Shown: positions 34,491 to 46,287 of the stretch, in pieces | Numbering within the stretch: the stretch's first letter is position 1 | How the letters are laid out: each line of letters opens with the position of its first letter | Source: Selaginella moellendorffii | Lineage: Eukaryota; Streptophyta; Lycopodiopsida; Selaginellales; Selaginellaceae | Direction of reading: 5' to 3' | DNA length: 64,000 nt | NCBI RefSeq assembly: GCF_000143415.4 | Contig: NW_003314384.1 | Location: 63,554 to 127,553, forward strand | Position numbers and translations under genes: made by a program | Notes under the pieces: model-generated | What the model was told of the DNA's origin: nothing | Seen by the model: only the letters and a program-made list of their open reading frames with translations | Databases searched by the model: none

Positions 34491-36911
34491 AGTTTTGGGG
34501 GGGAATACACTTCCCTATAAGTTTGCACAAGTTTTTGTTAAGTTGCCCACACCTCCCTTCATGTGTATGACTTACAAAATAATATTTAGACACAATTTTT
34601 TTAAGCATATATATATATATATATATATGCTTAATTGGTTGTCTTGATTAATTGGTGTACATTAGGTAGGATCACCACTTAAAAGAGTTTATTCTTGGTA
34701 GAAACATCCCTTCATCAATCAATTGAGCTCTTAGACACTCCATGACACTATTGCATCATTACTCATTGCATGCTCAAAATCTATCCTCAATGAGATAGAT
34801 GAAAAAAAAATCAAAAAATCAAAAGAATTAAAAGATCTTTATCAATCTTCTCTCTAATGAGTAATGGCATCATACCAATAGGAGTTCAAGTGATGGCAAC
34901 TTAATTTGATTAAGAAACATTCTTTCTCTCTAATTGAAGCTAAAATTGATAAGAATCTCACTCATAAATCATGTGACTCCATTGTGGAGGGATTCTTTAT
35001 TAATCATGTTATTATGGATAGCATCTTTATTAGAATCATGCAAGAGGAGGTCATGAAACTCCAATAAATTCTCTCATAAATTGTTCTTTTTTGTTGCTTA
35101 CAAGAATGATTTGTGTGTGGGAGTTTAAATATAAAAGAAAAGAGCTTATGAATAAAAGTGCATTTCCTTTTTCAATCAATTAAGGGTTTTAGGATATTTA
35201 AGGTTAAACATCCTTAGTATTGGGCTCTAAAAAGTCCAAATTTAGGAGGTATAAGCTTACAAATCTTTGATATAATCAATAAATACATTTTTATACAAAT
35301 TTACAAATAAAATGTTGAGTAAGAAAACAAACAAAAAAATGCAATCTACCTTGCTCTAGATGGTGCATGCATGAACATCCACAAACATATACTGAAAGTT
35401 TTGCATCTTGCACTTTCCACTTGTAACTTGCAATAAATGATTTTTATTCTAGACTTTTTGCATCTCAACAAACCTTGACAAGACTATTTAGTGCATTTTT
35501 AAGAGAAAGAAAATGGAACATTACAACTACCTTCTTACTCACCCAATCCATCTGAAAAGCAAAGAGAATCAATGCTCTGCAAACACAGAAAGTAATAAGG
35601 GTGGTAAAACCTACAATAGACTCAAGCTTTGGGCTCTTTTGAATCTTATAATCCAACACTCTTGATAAACATGTGTGAAGTAGAATTGAGAAAGTCTTCA
35701 CTAGATGTCTCATGCTCCTTCATGGAGAAATGCTTGAACTTTGGCATTCTTGAGTCTCACAAGAGCTGGCAAGCCACACAGTTTGATCAATTGGGGCCTC
35801 CAGACAAAGCTTTCTTTTCTGTTGCTACATATTTGCAAGTGCAGTAAGCAATTGAGATCAAAAACCAACAATACTACCTATATGAGACTCATTATCCTCA
35901 AAGTCTAGAGCAGTGGATGGAAGTTTGGATGCTAAACATGTCAAGGGTATATACTGGTGGTATCGTGCCAACGCTCTTTGGCGACCACTTGTTCTCCTCC
36001 CTGAAATAAATTGTGCAATTTGACAACCCCCAGATTGAGAGGCTTGAGATTGATCTCAAAGTTCTCATAACTTATCAAGTGGTTGACCTCTAATATGCTC
36101 CACTGGCACATTTACTCAAACTATAGTTCAAGCTCTCATGGTAAACTCTATGAAAACCACTACCACCTTCGGCATTTTGATGATTGAGCTGTAATCTGAG
36201 CTCTCCTCCTGGTAACAATTATGTTGGTGGTGGTGATCATGCTGGTAATTATCATCCTTTCAGTAGTGTCTAGCCAACAAAGATCTTACTCAGTTGCCAT
36301 TTGAGGAAGGATCTTCTAATGGTTCCTGCTGCAGCACTAAATACGATACAGGCCTTTGGTGCTTCTTAAGCTGTACTAAAATCTCCCTATGATACAAATA
36401 CTCATTCAAGTGATTTGTAACCTCCCAGAACCTGCTACACTTCTGGCCACCATCAAGCTCCTCTTCAACCCCTCTTGGTACAATGCCATTGCCCTACTGC
36501 CTAATCATGTGCTTAAAATCCACTCTCAAGTCTTTTTTGTGATATCACTTTGTTTAGGATGACATGGTAGTCTTGCAGATCATGCCCCATGCATACATAG
36601 CATGTCCCATGTAAAACATATTATGCACATAATTACGTTTTTATTGCTTTTATAGCAATCAAAACATGATTTTGTGCACAATATTTTTGCATACAACTCA
36701 AAAAAAAAAAAAAAAAAAACTGCACATATGTAAATATATAATGCTCCCATGCACAATCACATTATTTGCTGCCATAAGTACATAATATTGTATCGATATC
36801 TGTTGGCTCTATATAATTGTAAAGTGTTAGAGCTTTCTAAAAAATTCCATTATTGAAATTTTTTATTAAATTAAAAACAGAAATCAAAGTAATTAGACTC
36901 TTTAATAAATA
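34491..36911. other. AT-rich spacer with simple repeats
   Basis: A (TA)n tract lies near 34607-34628 and a 20-nt A run at 36700-36719. Short coding-like traces on the plus strand near 35950-36180 (for example PTLFGDHLFSS and DNPQIERLEIDLKVL, broken by stops) suggest an old pseudogene that I cannot assign. No intact gene was seen. Confidence 0.45.
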
Positions 36912-37270
36912 GATATAACTATTCTCAAAGAGCTTTGATGTTTATAGGGAAAACTAATTGATATGTACACCAAGATGCAAATACCAACAAAAAATTTAAA
37001 TTGCCAGTGTTTATTTTGTTTGTAAATGCTTTATGATTTGGTTTTAACATGGCTTTTGTTCCCTCTTTTGCTTAAGCTTGTCACATGGATAAAAAGTATT
37101 CAGCATAGAAAATTGAATTCATTTTTGTAGAGTTGCTTTGTATTTAACATTCGCCTTATTCAGTTACTCTAGAAAACCATAGAATCAATTTCCATTATCT
37201 TTTTTCAAAGATGAAAAGATGCCTTTACCTTTATTGTTTACTCAGGCATGTTTTAAATCATATGCAATTT
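36912..37270 (+). pseudogene. Decayed fragment of the IVD 3' end
   Basis: The sequence follows IVD from about 33405 onward: intron end, exon encoding [13 protein letters not shown], next intron, and remnants of the following exons. It carries many A/T changes and deletions. It is the partner of the lectin gene copy immediately downstream. Confidence 0.85.
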
Positions 37271-37274
37271 CATG

Positions 37275-38150
37275 TTATGGAAAACGATGTATTATCCTTC
37301 TTGTGTTCATATAGAGAATATATATAAATCCATCATCTTCTACAGAAACTACTGTTGATATTCTACAATTATAAGTATTACATTGAGTATTTGTACTCCA
37401 TATTTTAACTCCATTAGAATTTTTAATTACTAAATCACCATTAGCTTGTAGATGCAACCAACAATCATCCCCATTATTCCATGTTCTCCATTTCACATTG
37501 TTTCCCTGATAAGTAAAAATCAAATTACATCCAGCTATAGCTAATTTATATTGACTGTTTGGGGAGACTAAACAGTTAGAATTAATCAGATAAGCACCCA
37601 ACTCTAACGCATCACCACTTATAAGGCTTGACCTGTATATCCAGCAATTAGATATATCACTAAACATTGTGATATTTCTTATAGATTCACTAATATTAAG
37701 GTCTTGGTAGAACAAAGGGGCATTTACAATTTTATACTTTACACCAACATAACCCATTGTAGCAGCAATATGTCCATAATAATAGCCTTCTGCCTGGTGT
37801 ATAACCTCTATTACAAGTGCTGCTAAGTTACCAACTATCTCTCTTCCTAGTGCTCCAGTGTTGGCTAAACAAATGTTGCAAATACCACCAGGTTTTCTAC
37901 AATATATCCAAAGACTGAGCTCAACTAATTTACCAAATGAAAGCTCTTGAGTAATTGTCCAAGTATAAGCACCATAGTAATTGCGTGTGATATCTATTTT
38001 ATCATCTAGCATTTTATTAAAATAATAAGCAATTTTGTGAATATCTTCTAGATGTATATAATTTATAAGTGTTAGAGCGTCCCAATTTATATCACAATTT
38101 ACATAATTAGAGAACATTATTAAAGAAAGGAAAAAAACCCAAATACTCAT
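37275..38150 (-). CDS. Secreted protein with bulb-type lectin-like C-terminal domain
   Basis: A single-exon frame of 291 residues starts with a signal peptide (MSIWVFFLSLIMFSNYVNC). Residues about 20-175 form a domain I do not recognise, with WTITQELSFGKLVELSLWIY and GYYYGHIAATMGYVGVKYK. The C-terminal 110 residues resemble a bulb-type (GNA-like) lectin repeat: LVSPNSQYKLAIAGCNLIF, then WLHLQANGDLVIKNSNGVKI. Compared with the usual QxDxNxVxY sugar site, the match is partial, so mannose binding is uncertain. A decayed copy lies at 33955-34490. The gene is AT-rich compared with its neighbours. Confidence 0.7.
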   Translation of the reverse strand: MSIWVFFLSLIMFSNYVNCDINWDALTLINYIHLEDIHKIAYYFNKMLDDKIDITRNYYGAYTWTITQELSFGKLVELSLWIYCRKPGGICNICLANTGALGREIVGNLAALVIEVIHQAEGYYYGHIAATMGYVGVKYKIVNAPLFYQDLNISESIRNITMFSDISNCWIYRSSLISGDALELGAYLINSNCLVSPNSQYKLAIAGCNLIFTYQGNNVKWRTWNNGDDCWLHLQANGDLVIKNSNGVKIWSTNTQCNTYNCRISTVVSVEDDGFIYILYMNTRRIIHRFP

Positions 38151-38296
38151 TTTGATTAAAGAAACAGAGGTGTCGCTTTATATGAACCACTTTTGAATTC
38201 TTCCAAACATAATAAAGTTACATAATAGTTAAAGTTATGCTGAAAGCAATTAAGGGTTTTGGAAACTTCAAGGTTAGGGTTTTTGCTACCTCCGCC

Positions 38297-41200
38297 ATGG
38301 CGGATCCGGTGGTGATCCAGAAGCGCATTCGCATCTTCAGCGAGTTACAGGCGTCGGAGCGCGCGCGCAACGAGGAGCTCGGAGGCCAGCCGATCGAGTA
38401 GGCCGGATTTATCTCTTGCTTGTAGCCAACATTTTTCTCGTCCAGTGTGACTGTGCTCAAGGATGGGGAAGTGGTGTACCCCGGAAGAAGGCTTCTCACG
38501 ACGCCGCTGGACATTGCCAGGCTAATCTCGAAGAAGAAGGCTGCTGATTATGTTATTGCGCAGGTACTGTTACCTCTTCTCTCACTTCTTTGTGAGCGAG
38601 CGTTTCCAATTAGGTGAATGGGACTCTGTGGGATATGGGACGCCCTTTGGAAGAGGATTGCACGCTTGTTCTTTACGCGTTTAAGGACGAGCAGGGTCGT
38701 GATACTTTCTGGCACTCGAGTGCTCATATCCTTGGCGAGGTACTACATTTTCTTTTTTTCTTCATTCGAGGGGAAGAATTTAACGTGCTGTAAGTTTCCA
38801 GTCCTTAGAACAAGCGTATGGTTGCAAGCTCTGCATTGGTCCCTGCACGACAAGGGGAGAGGTACTGTTTTAGTGAGTTTGATCGGTATAGTTGCAACAT
38901 TTTCTTATGTAGGGCTTTTACTATGATGCTTTTTACGAAGACGGGAGAACACTCAACGAAGAGAACTTCCCGGCTGTGCAAAGCCAAGTGACGAAAGCCG
39001 TTCAGGTTCGACGAGGCATATGATAGGACAAGGTTGATCTTTGTTTTGGAGACGTGCAGGAGAGTCAGCCGTTTGAACGGATACAAGTGACACGGCAACA
39101 GGCTCTGGAGATTTTTTCTGATAACCAGTTCAAAGTAAGTGTCTCTGTTGGAAGCCTGTTTTAACTTAATAGGAGGTTTTGTTTCTCTTGCAGGTAGAAA
39201 TAATCAATGATTTACCCGAGGATGCTGTGATAACAGTTTACAGATGCGGTCCACTTGTTGATTTGTGTCGTGGACCTCATATTCCCAACACATCCTACGT
39301 GAAAGCTTTTTCTTGCTTGAAGGTGCCGTCATGTCGATTAAGAAACTGTTCCTTTCGTAAACGTTCATTTTAACAGGCCTCCGCGTGCTATTGGAAAGGT
39401 AAGCAAGAACGGGAAAGCCTTCAACGCGTTTACGGAATATCATATCCTGACAATCAATCCCTGAAGGTACTTGTTACGTTTCCATAACATTAACATATGG
39501 ATGATTTGTTGGGCTTGTAGGCTTACATGACCAAGTATGAAGAAGCCAAGAAACGGGACCATCGGTTACTTGGGAAAAACCAGCAGCTCTTTTTCTTCCA
39601 CGAATTGAGGTAACTTTCTACCTCCTAGAAACAACTATAGAGTTCACGCTTGCGTTCCTTCGCAGCCCAGGGAGTGCATTCTTTCTTCCAAAGGGCACGA
39701 TTGTGTACAACAAACTGTTGCAATTTATCCGTTCAGAATACAGGAAGCGAGGTTTTGACGAGGTTTGTCCAGTATGAGCTGTTTTTAAGTAGAAAATAAT
39801 GTTTTCTTCGGCTCTTAGGTAGTCACTCCGAACATTTATAACATGAAACTTTGGGAACAATCCGGACATGCGGCTCATTATAAAGAAAACATGTTCGTCT
39901 TCGAGGTAATACTAGGAAAATCCACCGCCCGCTGGTTTTAACCTCTTGCTGCAGATAGAAAAGCAAGAATTTGGTCTGAAGCCCATGAATTGTCCCGGCC
40001 ATTGTTTACTTTTCCAACACAGGGTCCGTTCATATCGAGGTAGGGAGTCTGCAACATGACTGTGTTTGCCTAACGAGATTATATATATTTACGTAGAGCT
40101 GCCTCTGAGAATAGCTGATTTTGGGGTTTTACACCGAAACGAATTAAGTGGTGCACTCACGGGGCTGACACGAGTCAGGCGTTTCTCACAGGTTTGTCAT
40201 ATAATCTGTGTAGAGTTACTCACGTATCTCGTTGCCGCTGTCACAGGATGATGCTCATATCTTTTGCATGGAATCTCAAGTAAGTTTTAGTTTTGAGTAT
40301 TTTTTTTTTGGTTTGCTAAACGATTACCTCCTACAGGTTTACGATGAAGTCAAGGGATGTCTGGACTTTCTCGATTACGTGTACACCATTTTCGGCTTTA
40401 CTTATGATCTCAAATTGTCCACGGTATGTCGAAATTCTTCAAGGTAGTCCTTGACTTCGTATGAAATTCCAGCGGCCAGAAAACTTTCTTGGCGAGAGCG
40501 CCTTGTGGGATCGGGCGGAAGGGGCATTGGCGGACGCTCTGAATGCGCATGCAAAGCCCTGGCAGGTTTGATATCTCCTTTCTGTTTCATGTAAATACCG
40601 AGCTCGTAATCTTTTCTGCAGATGAACGAAGGAGATGGTGCCTTTTACGGGCCTAAGATTGACATCCAAGTATCTGATGCACTGAACAGGAAGTTCCAGT
40701 GCGCAACAATTCAGGTCTTGTTTTCAGGGCTTTTGTCTTTTTTCTTCTAACGTGTTTTTTTTATCTTCGTGATCTACGCAGCTTGACTTCCAATCACCGA
40801 TTCGGTTCAAGCTGAGCTACTCGGCCGAAGACGAAGCAAAGATCGAGCGGCCTGTCATCATCCACCGGGCGATATTGGGGTCCGTTGAACGGATGTTCGC
40901 AATACTGTTGGAAGACAATGTTGGAAAATGGCCCTTCTGGCTCAGCCCGCGCCAAGCTATCGTTCTCACAATCTCGGAGAAGTTTAAAGACTACGCCGAG
41001 GAGGTACAAAATCCGATTCACCCCTTTGTTTTCCTAACGTTCTGCTTACTTTTTCTGTTTTCGCACCAGGTTCGTGCCAAACTTCACGCTGCTGGTTTCG
41101 AGGTAGACGTCGATGTCTCGGACAGAAAGGTGGACAAGAAGGTACTTGGACACACGTTTTTTTTTTTTATACATTTAACGTACTACTTCTGCAAATTACA

Positions 41201-41446
41201 AGGTCCGAGAAGCTCAAATGGCACACTACAACTATCTCTTGGTGGTGGGCGCTATGGAGCAAGAGAAAGGAGAAGTAAGAACGAAAGCAGCGTGTCTTTA
41301 AGTATGCAAGTTTTAACACTCGTCTCTTGCCTCAGGTGAACGTCCGCACGAGAGGCAGCAAAGGCCAGCGCGGTTGCATCACGATCGAGAAATTAATTGC
41401 CGAGTTCCAGGACTTGGTAGCAAACTACACACGAGGAGAGAACTAA
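38297..41446 (+). CDS. ThrRS: Threonyl-tRNA synthetase, cytosolic form
   Basis: Twenty-one exons between ATG 38297 and TAA 41444-41446 give 675 residues in a consistent frame; the first are 38297-38397, 38446-38563 and 38614-38739, the last 41336-41446. Domains in order: TGS ([20 protein letters not shown]), the editing domain ([19 protein letters not shown], with [15 protein letters not shown]), the class II catalytic core ([20 protein letters not shown], with the zinc Cys; [27 protein letters not shown]) and the anticodon-binding domain ([14 protein letters not shown] to the end). It charges tRNA-Thr with threonine. No transit peptide is visible, so I infer a cytosolic enzyme. TTAGGGTTTTT (telo-box-like) lies about 20 bp upstream of the ATG. 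Confidence 0.94.
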
Positions 41447-41566
41447 GAAAAGGCCAACCTTTTACATTACTCTCGTTGGATTGGATACAATCGGCTATGG
41501 AGTTTTGGAAACACCATCACCAGAGATGAAGAAAAGTTCTATAGGTTTATGTGAGTCTCTTCAACC

Positions 41567-43562
41567 TCAATCTCTTCCAAGAGGACTTTGCTCCAAGCGA
41601 CACGATGCTGGCCATTGATTCACTTGGTTGTTGCCTGGAGCGTCTGCGTAGATCCTCTTTGTGAACTGGTCCACTTTGATGAAGTCTGCGAGGAGAGTTT
41701 TCTGGCCAGCTGATTTGCGGGAGGGATCCTTGATGACGGGGAATGTGAGCGAATCTGTGGATTGGCTTCCCAGGGCCTGGCTCGAGTCGGTCGTCGTCGT
41801 AAAAGACGAGCTCCTCGCTACCTCGTCGGCATTGAGCACACCGTCAATGCGAGCCGTGATGTTGAAGGACAGGCTCTCCAGCACTCTGGAGTAGCTTTCA
41901 AGGATGGATTGACCAACATCCTGCAAACAAAGTTTTGTTTCTTTTTGCAAGTCAGGCATCGGAGATTTCTATATGAGAACATACCTTGTTGAACTGGATC
42001 TTTTGCATGTCCAAGAGTGTCTGAGGTAGCCCCGGAAACTTTTGCCGCAAGCTATGGAGCAATCCCTCGGCCCTGTCCACGAGCACTTCCTTCTTCTCGG
42101 CGTCCGCCACGAACTCTTTGACCATTACCCACGAGTTCCTCGCATTGAACTTGTTGTCTTTGGATGCCGGTTGCGTTTGCTTGTTCTGGAGCTTGTGCTG
42201 CCAGACGTGGATTGCGGCCTCGATCCGGTTGGCAAGCTCTACCGCGCTGTGCTCGCTGGAGACATCGAGGACACCGAGAACCGCATCCGCGGAGAACTCA
42301 TCCGATGAAAGATACCGGTACAGATCCCCCAGGATAGCCTTGCCATTCTACAACCAAGGAAATCAGCGCTGCGATAAAGATGTGTGTACGCAAACTTACC
42401 TTTGGAAGAGCTTCCAGATATGCATCGGGGACTTCCATCTCAGAGAGGATCTGGCTATTTATTGCCATCGCTGCCTTAAAAATTTGACTTGTGCTCTCTT
42501 TTTGATGCAGCAGGGCCTTCTTCGCCTCGTCGGAAAGCCCGCTGGGCGGCACCTTCGGAACTGGGAGCCACCACTTTCCTTCATGCTTGGACACCGAGGG
42601 TCTGTTTGGAGCTTTGTCTTTACAACACACCATGTGCTCCTGATCAACGTACCAGAACTCTGGCGTTTGAAAGCTCTCGAGGCAATCCTACACGGAGAGC
42701 AAATGATCAAGCAATGACTGAACTGGACAATGCCTTACCAGGAGCATCATGTCCAGCTTGCGGAGAGCTGGCAAGTTAATTTGCAGATCAGGACGAGGAT
42801 TCGCAACCATGATCTGAGACGAATAAGATGACAATCAATCTTGGGTAACGGAAGTCACACAGAGACTTGTTACTCACCTCAACGCTGCTTCCGTCTGGGA
42901 ATGTTTGCCAGGTTGGAACGAGCTCGACAATGTAGTCTGTCACAGAGACAAGCCAATTCATTTCTCTCTTCCACATTCTCCTCCGGCTCGTGGCTAAAGG
43001 TTCTAGCTTCCACAAGTTTCCAAACACCGAAGCTGCAACAGCGAAGACCCACACGGTTACACCGTACCATGACAAGTCTAGATCGAAAACGAACCAGAGA
43101 GATTTGTGATGGCATTTGACAGCGCCAATGCAGTGGAAACTCCCTTGGCACCGCCAGACATATCCTCTCCCAATAGCAACCGCGCAAATCGCTCCTTCAT
43201 GATCTCCGCTTCTGCAAGGCACAAAAGACAGTCATTTTCCATGAAGACCATCGAAGAAAATCGTCGCAAAACTTGCCGGAATGCTGCTCGATCCGCTTGT
43301 TACTCGGCACATCGCCATTGGGAGTGCACACATCGCCTGCCAGGCCCTCGGACCCGTTGCTCGAGGCCAAAACCGGCATTGGCGATGAGCCATCCGAGCT
43401 AGAAACCCGTCCAGAGTCCCCGTGAACTTCACTCAGCCTCGAGCTCGCCACGACCGATGCATCACACGTAGCAAAATCGGTACTGTCCGCGGAGCTAACA
43501 ACGCTGGCATTATGATCCTCGAATGAGAGCGTCGTCACGGCTGTCGAAGAATGCGGCTCCAT
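41567..43562 (-). CDS. RopGEF: RopGEF, PRONE-domain guanine nucleotide exchange factor
   Basis: Exons 43277-43562, 43095-43211, 42878-43032, 42739-42813, 42400-42687, 41985-42347 and 41567-41920 (minus strand) give 545 residues. A Ser-rich variable N-terminus is followed by the PRONE catalytic domain: [75 protein letters not shown] and [15 protein letters not shown] variable C-terminus of about 80 residues may regulate it. RopGEFs activate ROP/RAC GTPases at the plasma membrane, often downstream of receptor-like kinases, in polar growth. The first intron starts GCAAGT (GC-AG) at 43276; splicing there restores EAEIMKER in frame. Confidence 0.93.
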
Positions 43563-44713
43563 AGGACGATTTGAGAGGCGCTAGCCCAATAAAAAAAAGG
43601 AAACTCCTCCAGTCCAGATGATGGAGCTACATTCCTGTTCCGATACCTCTAGAGAATTAAAATGCTGGTCACCAGGAATTCTTCTCGATGATGATCCATT
43701 CCCTTGAACCACAAGCTACTCCTGTAAGAACTCCCTGCTCTAATCCCTGTCACGAATCATTTGGCCGGGCCACCAGACGAGCCCCGGAAGCAAAGACACC
43801 ACCACCTCTACAATCTTCCGTAGAAGACGCTCCAGCTCCAATCCAGGGCACGTATTCCGGATTGATTCATCCCAAAGACAGCCGCCGATCGCCCGGATCT
43901 CTCAAAACGGCCGCAAAAAGAATCGATTTCCTGCTAGCGGCGTCCATCGCTTACCGACGACGCAATCGCATTCCCTTGCCAGGAATTGGCGCACACCGCA
44001 GCGCCATGGCATCGCAATCCAAGAAACCCCTAGAGACGAAAGACCCAAAATATTTGCCCGTCCATCCAAACCAGCGCCTTTTTTCTCTTCTCCTTTAAGT
44101 GTCAGCCGCCGCACAGTACACACACACACGCAAGCCTGGCCAAATCTAGTGGCGCAGTGGGGTACGGCCCGAGGCGTACGGACCGGCCCAAAACCAAGGA
44201 ATGTTGACGTGGCGGCCCCAGCGCCCGGCACGTGGCAGCATCACGCCTTTTATGCATCTCCATTTCGAAAAACATCCCGCCCAGCGATGATGAGGAAAAG
44301 ATTTTGATTCGCTGGCTAGATGCCGACCAGATATTCCCCCCAAATTTAAACTACATTAACTTACTCCCCCTGGCATAATCTAATCAGCCTTTCCAGCCAG
44401 TCGCCAGTTCGATTCACAGTCGCGTTAAAAATCCCCCACTACGCCTGAAGAACACATGGAATATACCGAGCCAAGAAAACGAACTTAGACAGAGATGGCA
44501 TGGCAGGAGAAAACCCATTGTCTTATATATCAAACAAAGTACACACACCGGAAAATCCTTTTCTTCTCTACAAAACCATAGCTAGTAGTAGAAAGCTCGC
44601 TTCTTCCAATCCAAATCCATGGGCGCTTAGATCGATCGATCGACCCAAGGCTGCTGCTAGTGCTGGCAGCGAATTCTTTTCTTCTATCATCGTTTTTGCT
44701 GGTGCTGTGATCT
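43563..44713. other. Intergenic region, no gene seen
   Basis: The segment covers the RopGEF promoter and the 3' flank of the LysM gene. Frames on both strands are short and unlike known proteins. A short CA run (ACACACACAC) lies near 44120. Confidence 0.5.
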
Positions 44714-45508
44714 TCAGTTCCTGCTCTTCCGACTGGATTCGCGAGCTCTGGCGATGCATGCCTCGGTGATGTGAGTACCTGGGAGGAGTCGCAGTGGATC
44801 GGGGCCGAGTTCTTTCCGGCAAGCCGCGTGGAGATGAGGCCACTTGGTTGCATCGCCCAAGTACTTCTCGCTTAGACCCCATAGCGTGTCGCCCTCTTTG
44901 ATCCTCCCCCAAATCTCTCGGTTCTCCATTCGAATCGCCTCGCGCTGCTCTGCGCCCACTGCTGCCACAGCCTCAGTTACTTTCTCTAAGCAAATGCCTC
45001 TCATGAGAACCAAGCACAGCCAAGCGGACAGAGACAGGCAAGAAAAAAACTTAAAGAAAGACGAAATCCCTTATCCAATCCCAAGGAATCCACGAAATCC
45101 ATGAAATCCCACAGGTGGAAGCCTGTGACCAAGTATGGATCGATCGACCCATCCGAGAACAAATTAAACGATCTATGACACCAAGACGACGATCGGAGCA
45201 TCAGGCATCCTACATTCTTGCGCTACATGACTAGAAACCCCAAAGTCCTCGAGCTCGCTTTAGGGAAAGCAAAGATTTCGATCCAAAACACTCAGGAATG
45301 CGCGCAAGACTCACGAAATCGGGCACGGCGACGTACCTGCGGCATCAGTTGCGACGGTGGTGGCGTCCTGGACAGCATGCACGGTCGACGAGACGACGCC
45401 GCCGCTCTCGGATTTTGGACAGGAAATCTCCGCGGCGCCGCTGTGATCCGAGGGAGCGCTGGAGCTCTCCTCCTCCTTGGGCTTGGTGAATGCCTTCCAC
45501 CACGCCAT
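44714..45508 (-). CDS. Small LysM-domain protein
   Basis: Two exons (45337-45508 and 44714-44985, minus strand) give 147 residues. The first 65 residues are Ser/Ala-rich without a signal peptide (MAWWKAFTKPKEEESSSAPS). The second half is a LysM module: RIKEGDTLWGLSEKYLGDAT, KWPHLHAACRKELGPDPL and LLPGTHI. The lack of a signal peptide or membrane segment suggests an intracellular LysM protein rather than a chitin receptor. Its ligand is unknown. Confidence 0.82.
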
Positions 45509-45892
45509 CGCGCTGCTGCGGTGCCGCCGATTGATTGATCACCGCGAAGAAACAAAGAACAAAGAACACTCGCCCCAGGGTTTCTCCAATAAATATTTCC
45601 TTTAAACGGGCATTGTAAATCACGCGGTAGACAGACGTGCCACCTGGACGATAAATTTGATTAGTATATTCTAGAATATGCTAGATATAGATTCTTAGAA
45701 TCTTCACTACGCGGCCTTGTTAGGGCTTCATCCCGCGGTCTCTCTCGCTTGGATCGATCGGCTTGGCGCTCGAAGGTACGATTAGATCACGAGCTTCAGA
45801 TCCCGGCTAGATCTAAAATATTTCGCAGCAATCGATCTTATTCTTTTCTTTCTTACGCAGCGATCGATCTTAATGCGCAAGAATCGTCGACG

Positions 45893-46240
45893 ATGCACAG
45901 GGCGCAGAGCGCCAATCTTTCTCTAGAAGCTAGCTACGCAACGAATGCCGTCTATCTCCACACATCCCCGACGCGAGCGGCGAACGGCGTCATTCCCAGA
46001 AGCATCAGCATGGTGGCCATCGATCTCCCGTCCGATAATCCCCTCCATCACAGCAGCAATGGCGGCAGTGGCGGCAGTGGCGGCAGCGACACCGACGACG
46101 CCGAGCAGCAGCTCCTCCACGACAACAAGAGGCCGGCCTCCAAATTCCTCAAGCCCGAGAGCGCCATCCATTTGATCCCACTCGTCCTCTTCATCTGCGC
46201 TTTGATCCTCTGGGCGAGTAGCACATCCGTCGTTCGCTAG
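45893..46240 (+). CDS. Small C-terminally anchored membrane protein
   Basis: A 115-residue frame starts at ATG 45893 (MHRAQSANLSLEASYATNAV). It has a Gly/Ser linker and an acidic patch, and ends in a hydrophobic segment (AIHLIPLVLFICALILWASS) followed by TSVVR, as in a tail-anchored or type II membrane protein. The upstream 5' region has an intron-like ACGCAG end at 45860, so the start is in the second exon of the transcript. CCAGGTAAGC directly after the stop suggests a 3'UTR intron. The family is plant-specific as far as I can tell and the function is unknown. Confidence 0.65.
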   Translation: MHRAQSANLSLEASYATNAVYLHTSPTRAANGVIPRSISMVAIDLPSDNPLHHSSNGGSGGSGGSDTDDAEQQLLHDNKRPASKFLKPESAIHLIPLVLFICALILWASSTSVVR

Positions 46241-46287
46241 CCAGGTAAGCGATCTAAAAAGTTTTTCTAGCGCCAGGGATCCATCTC

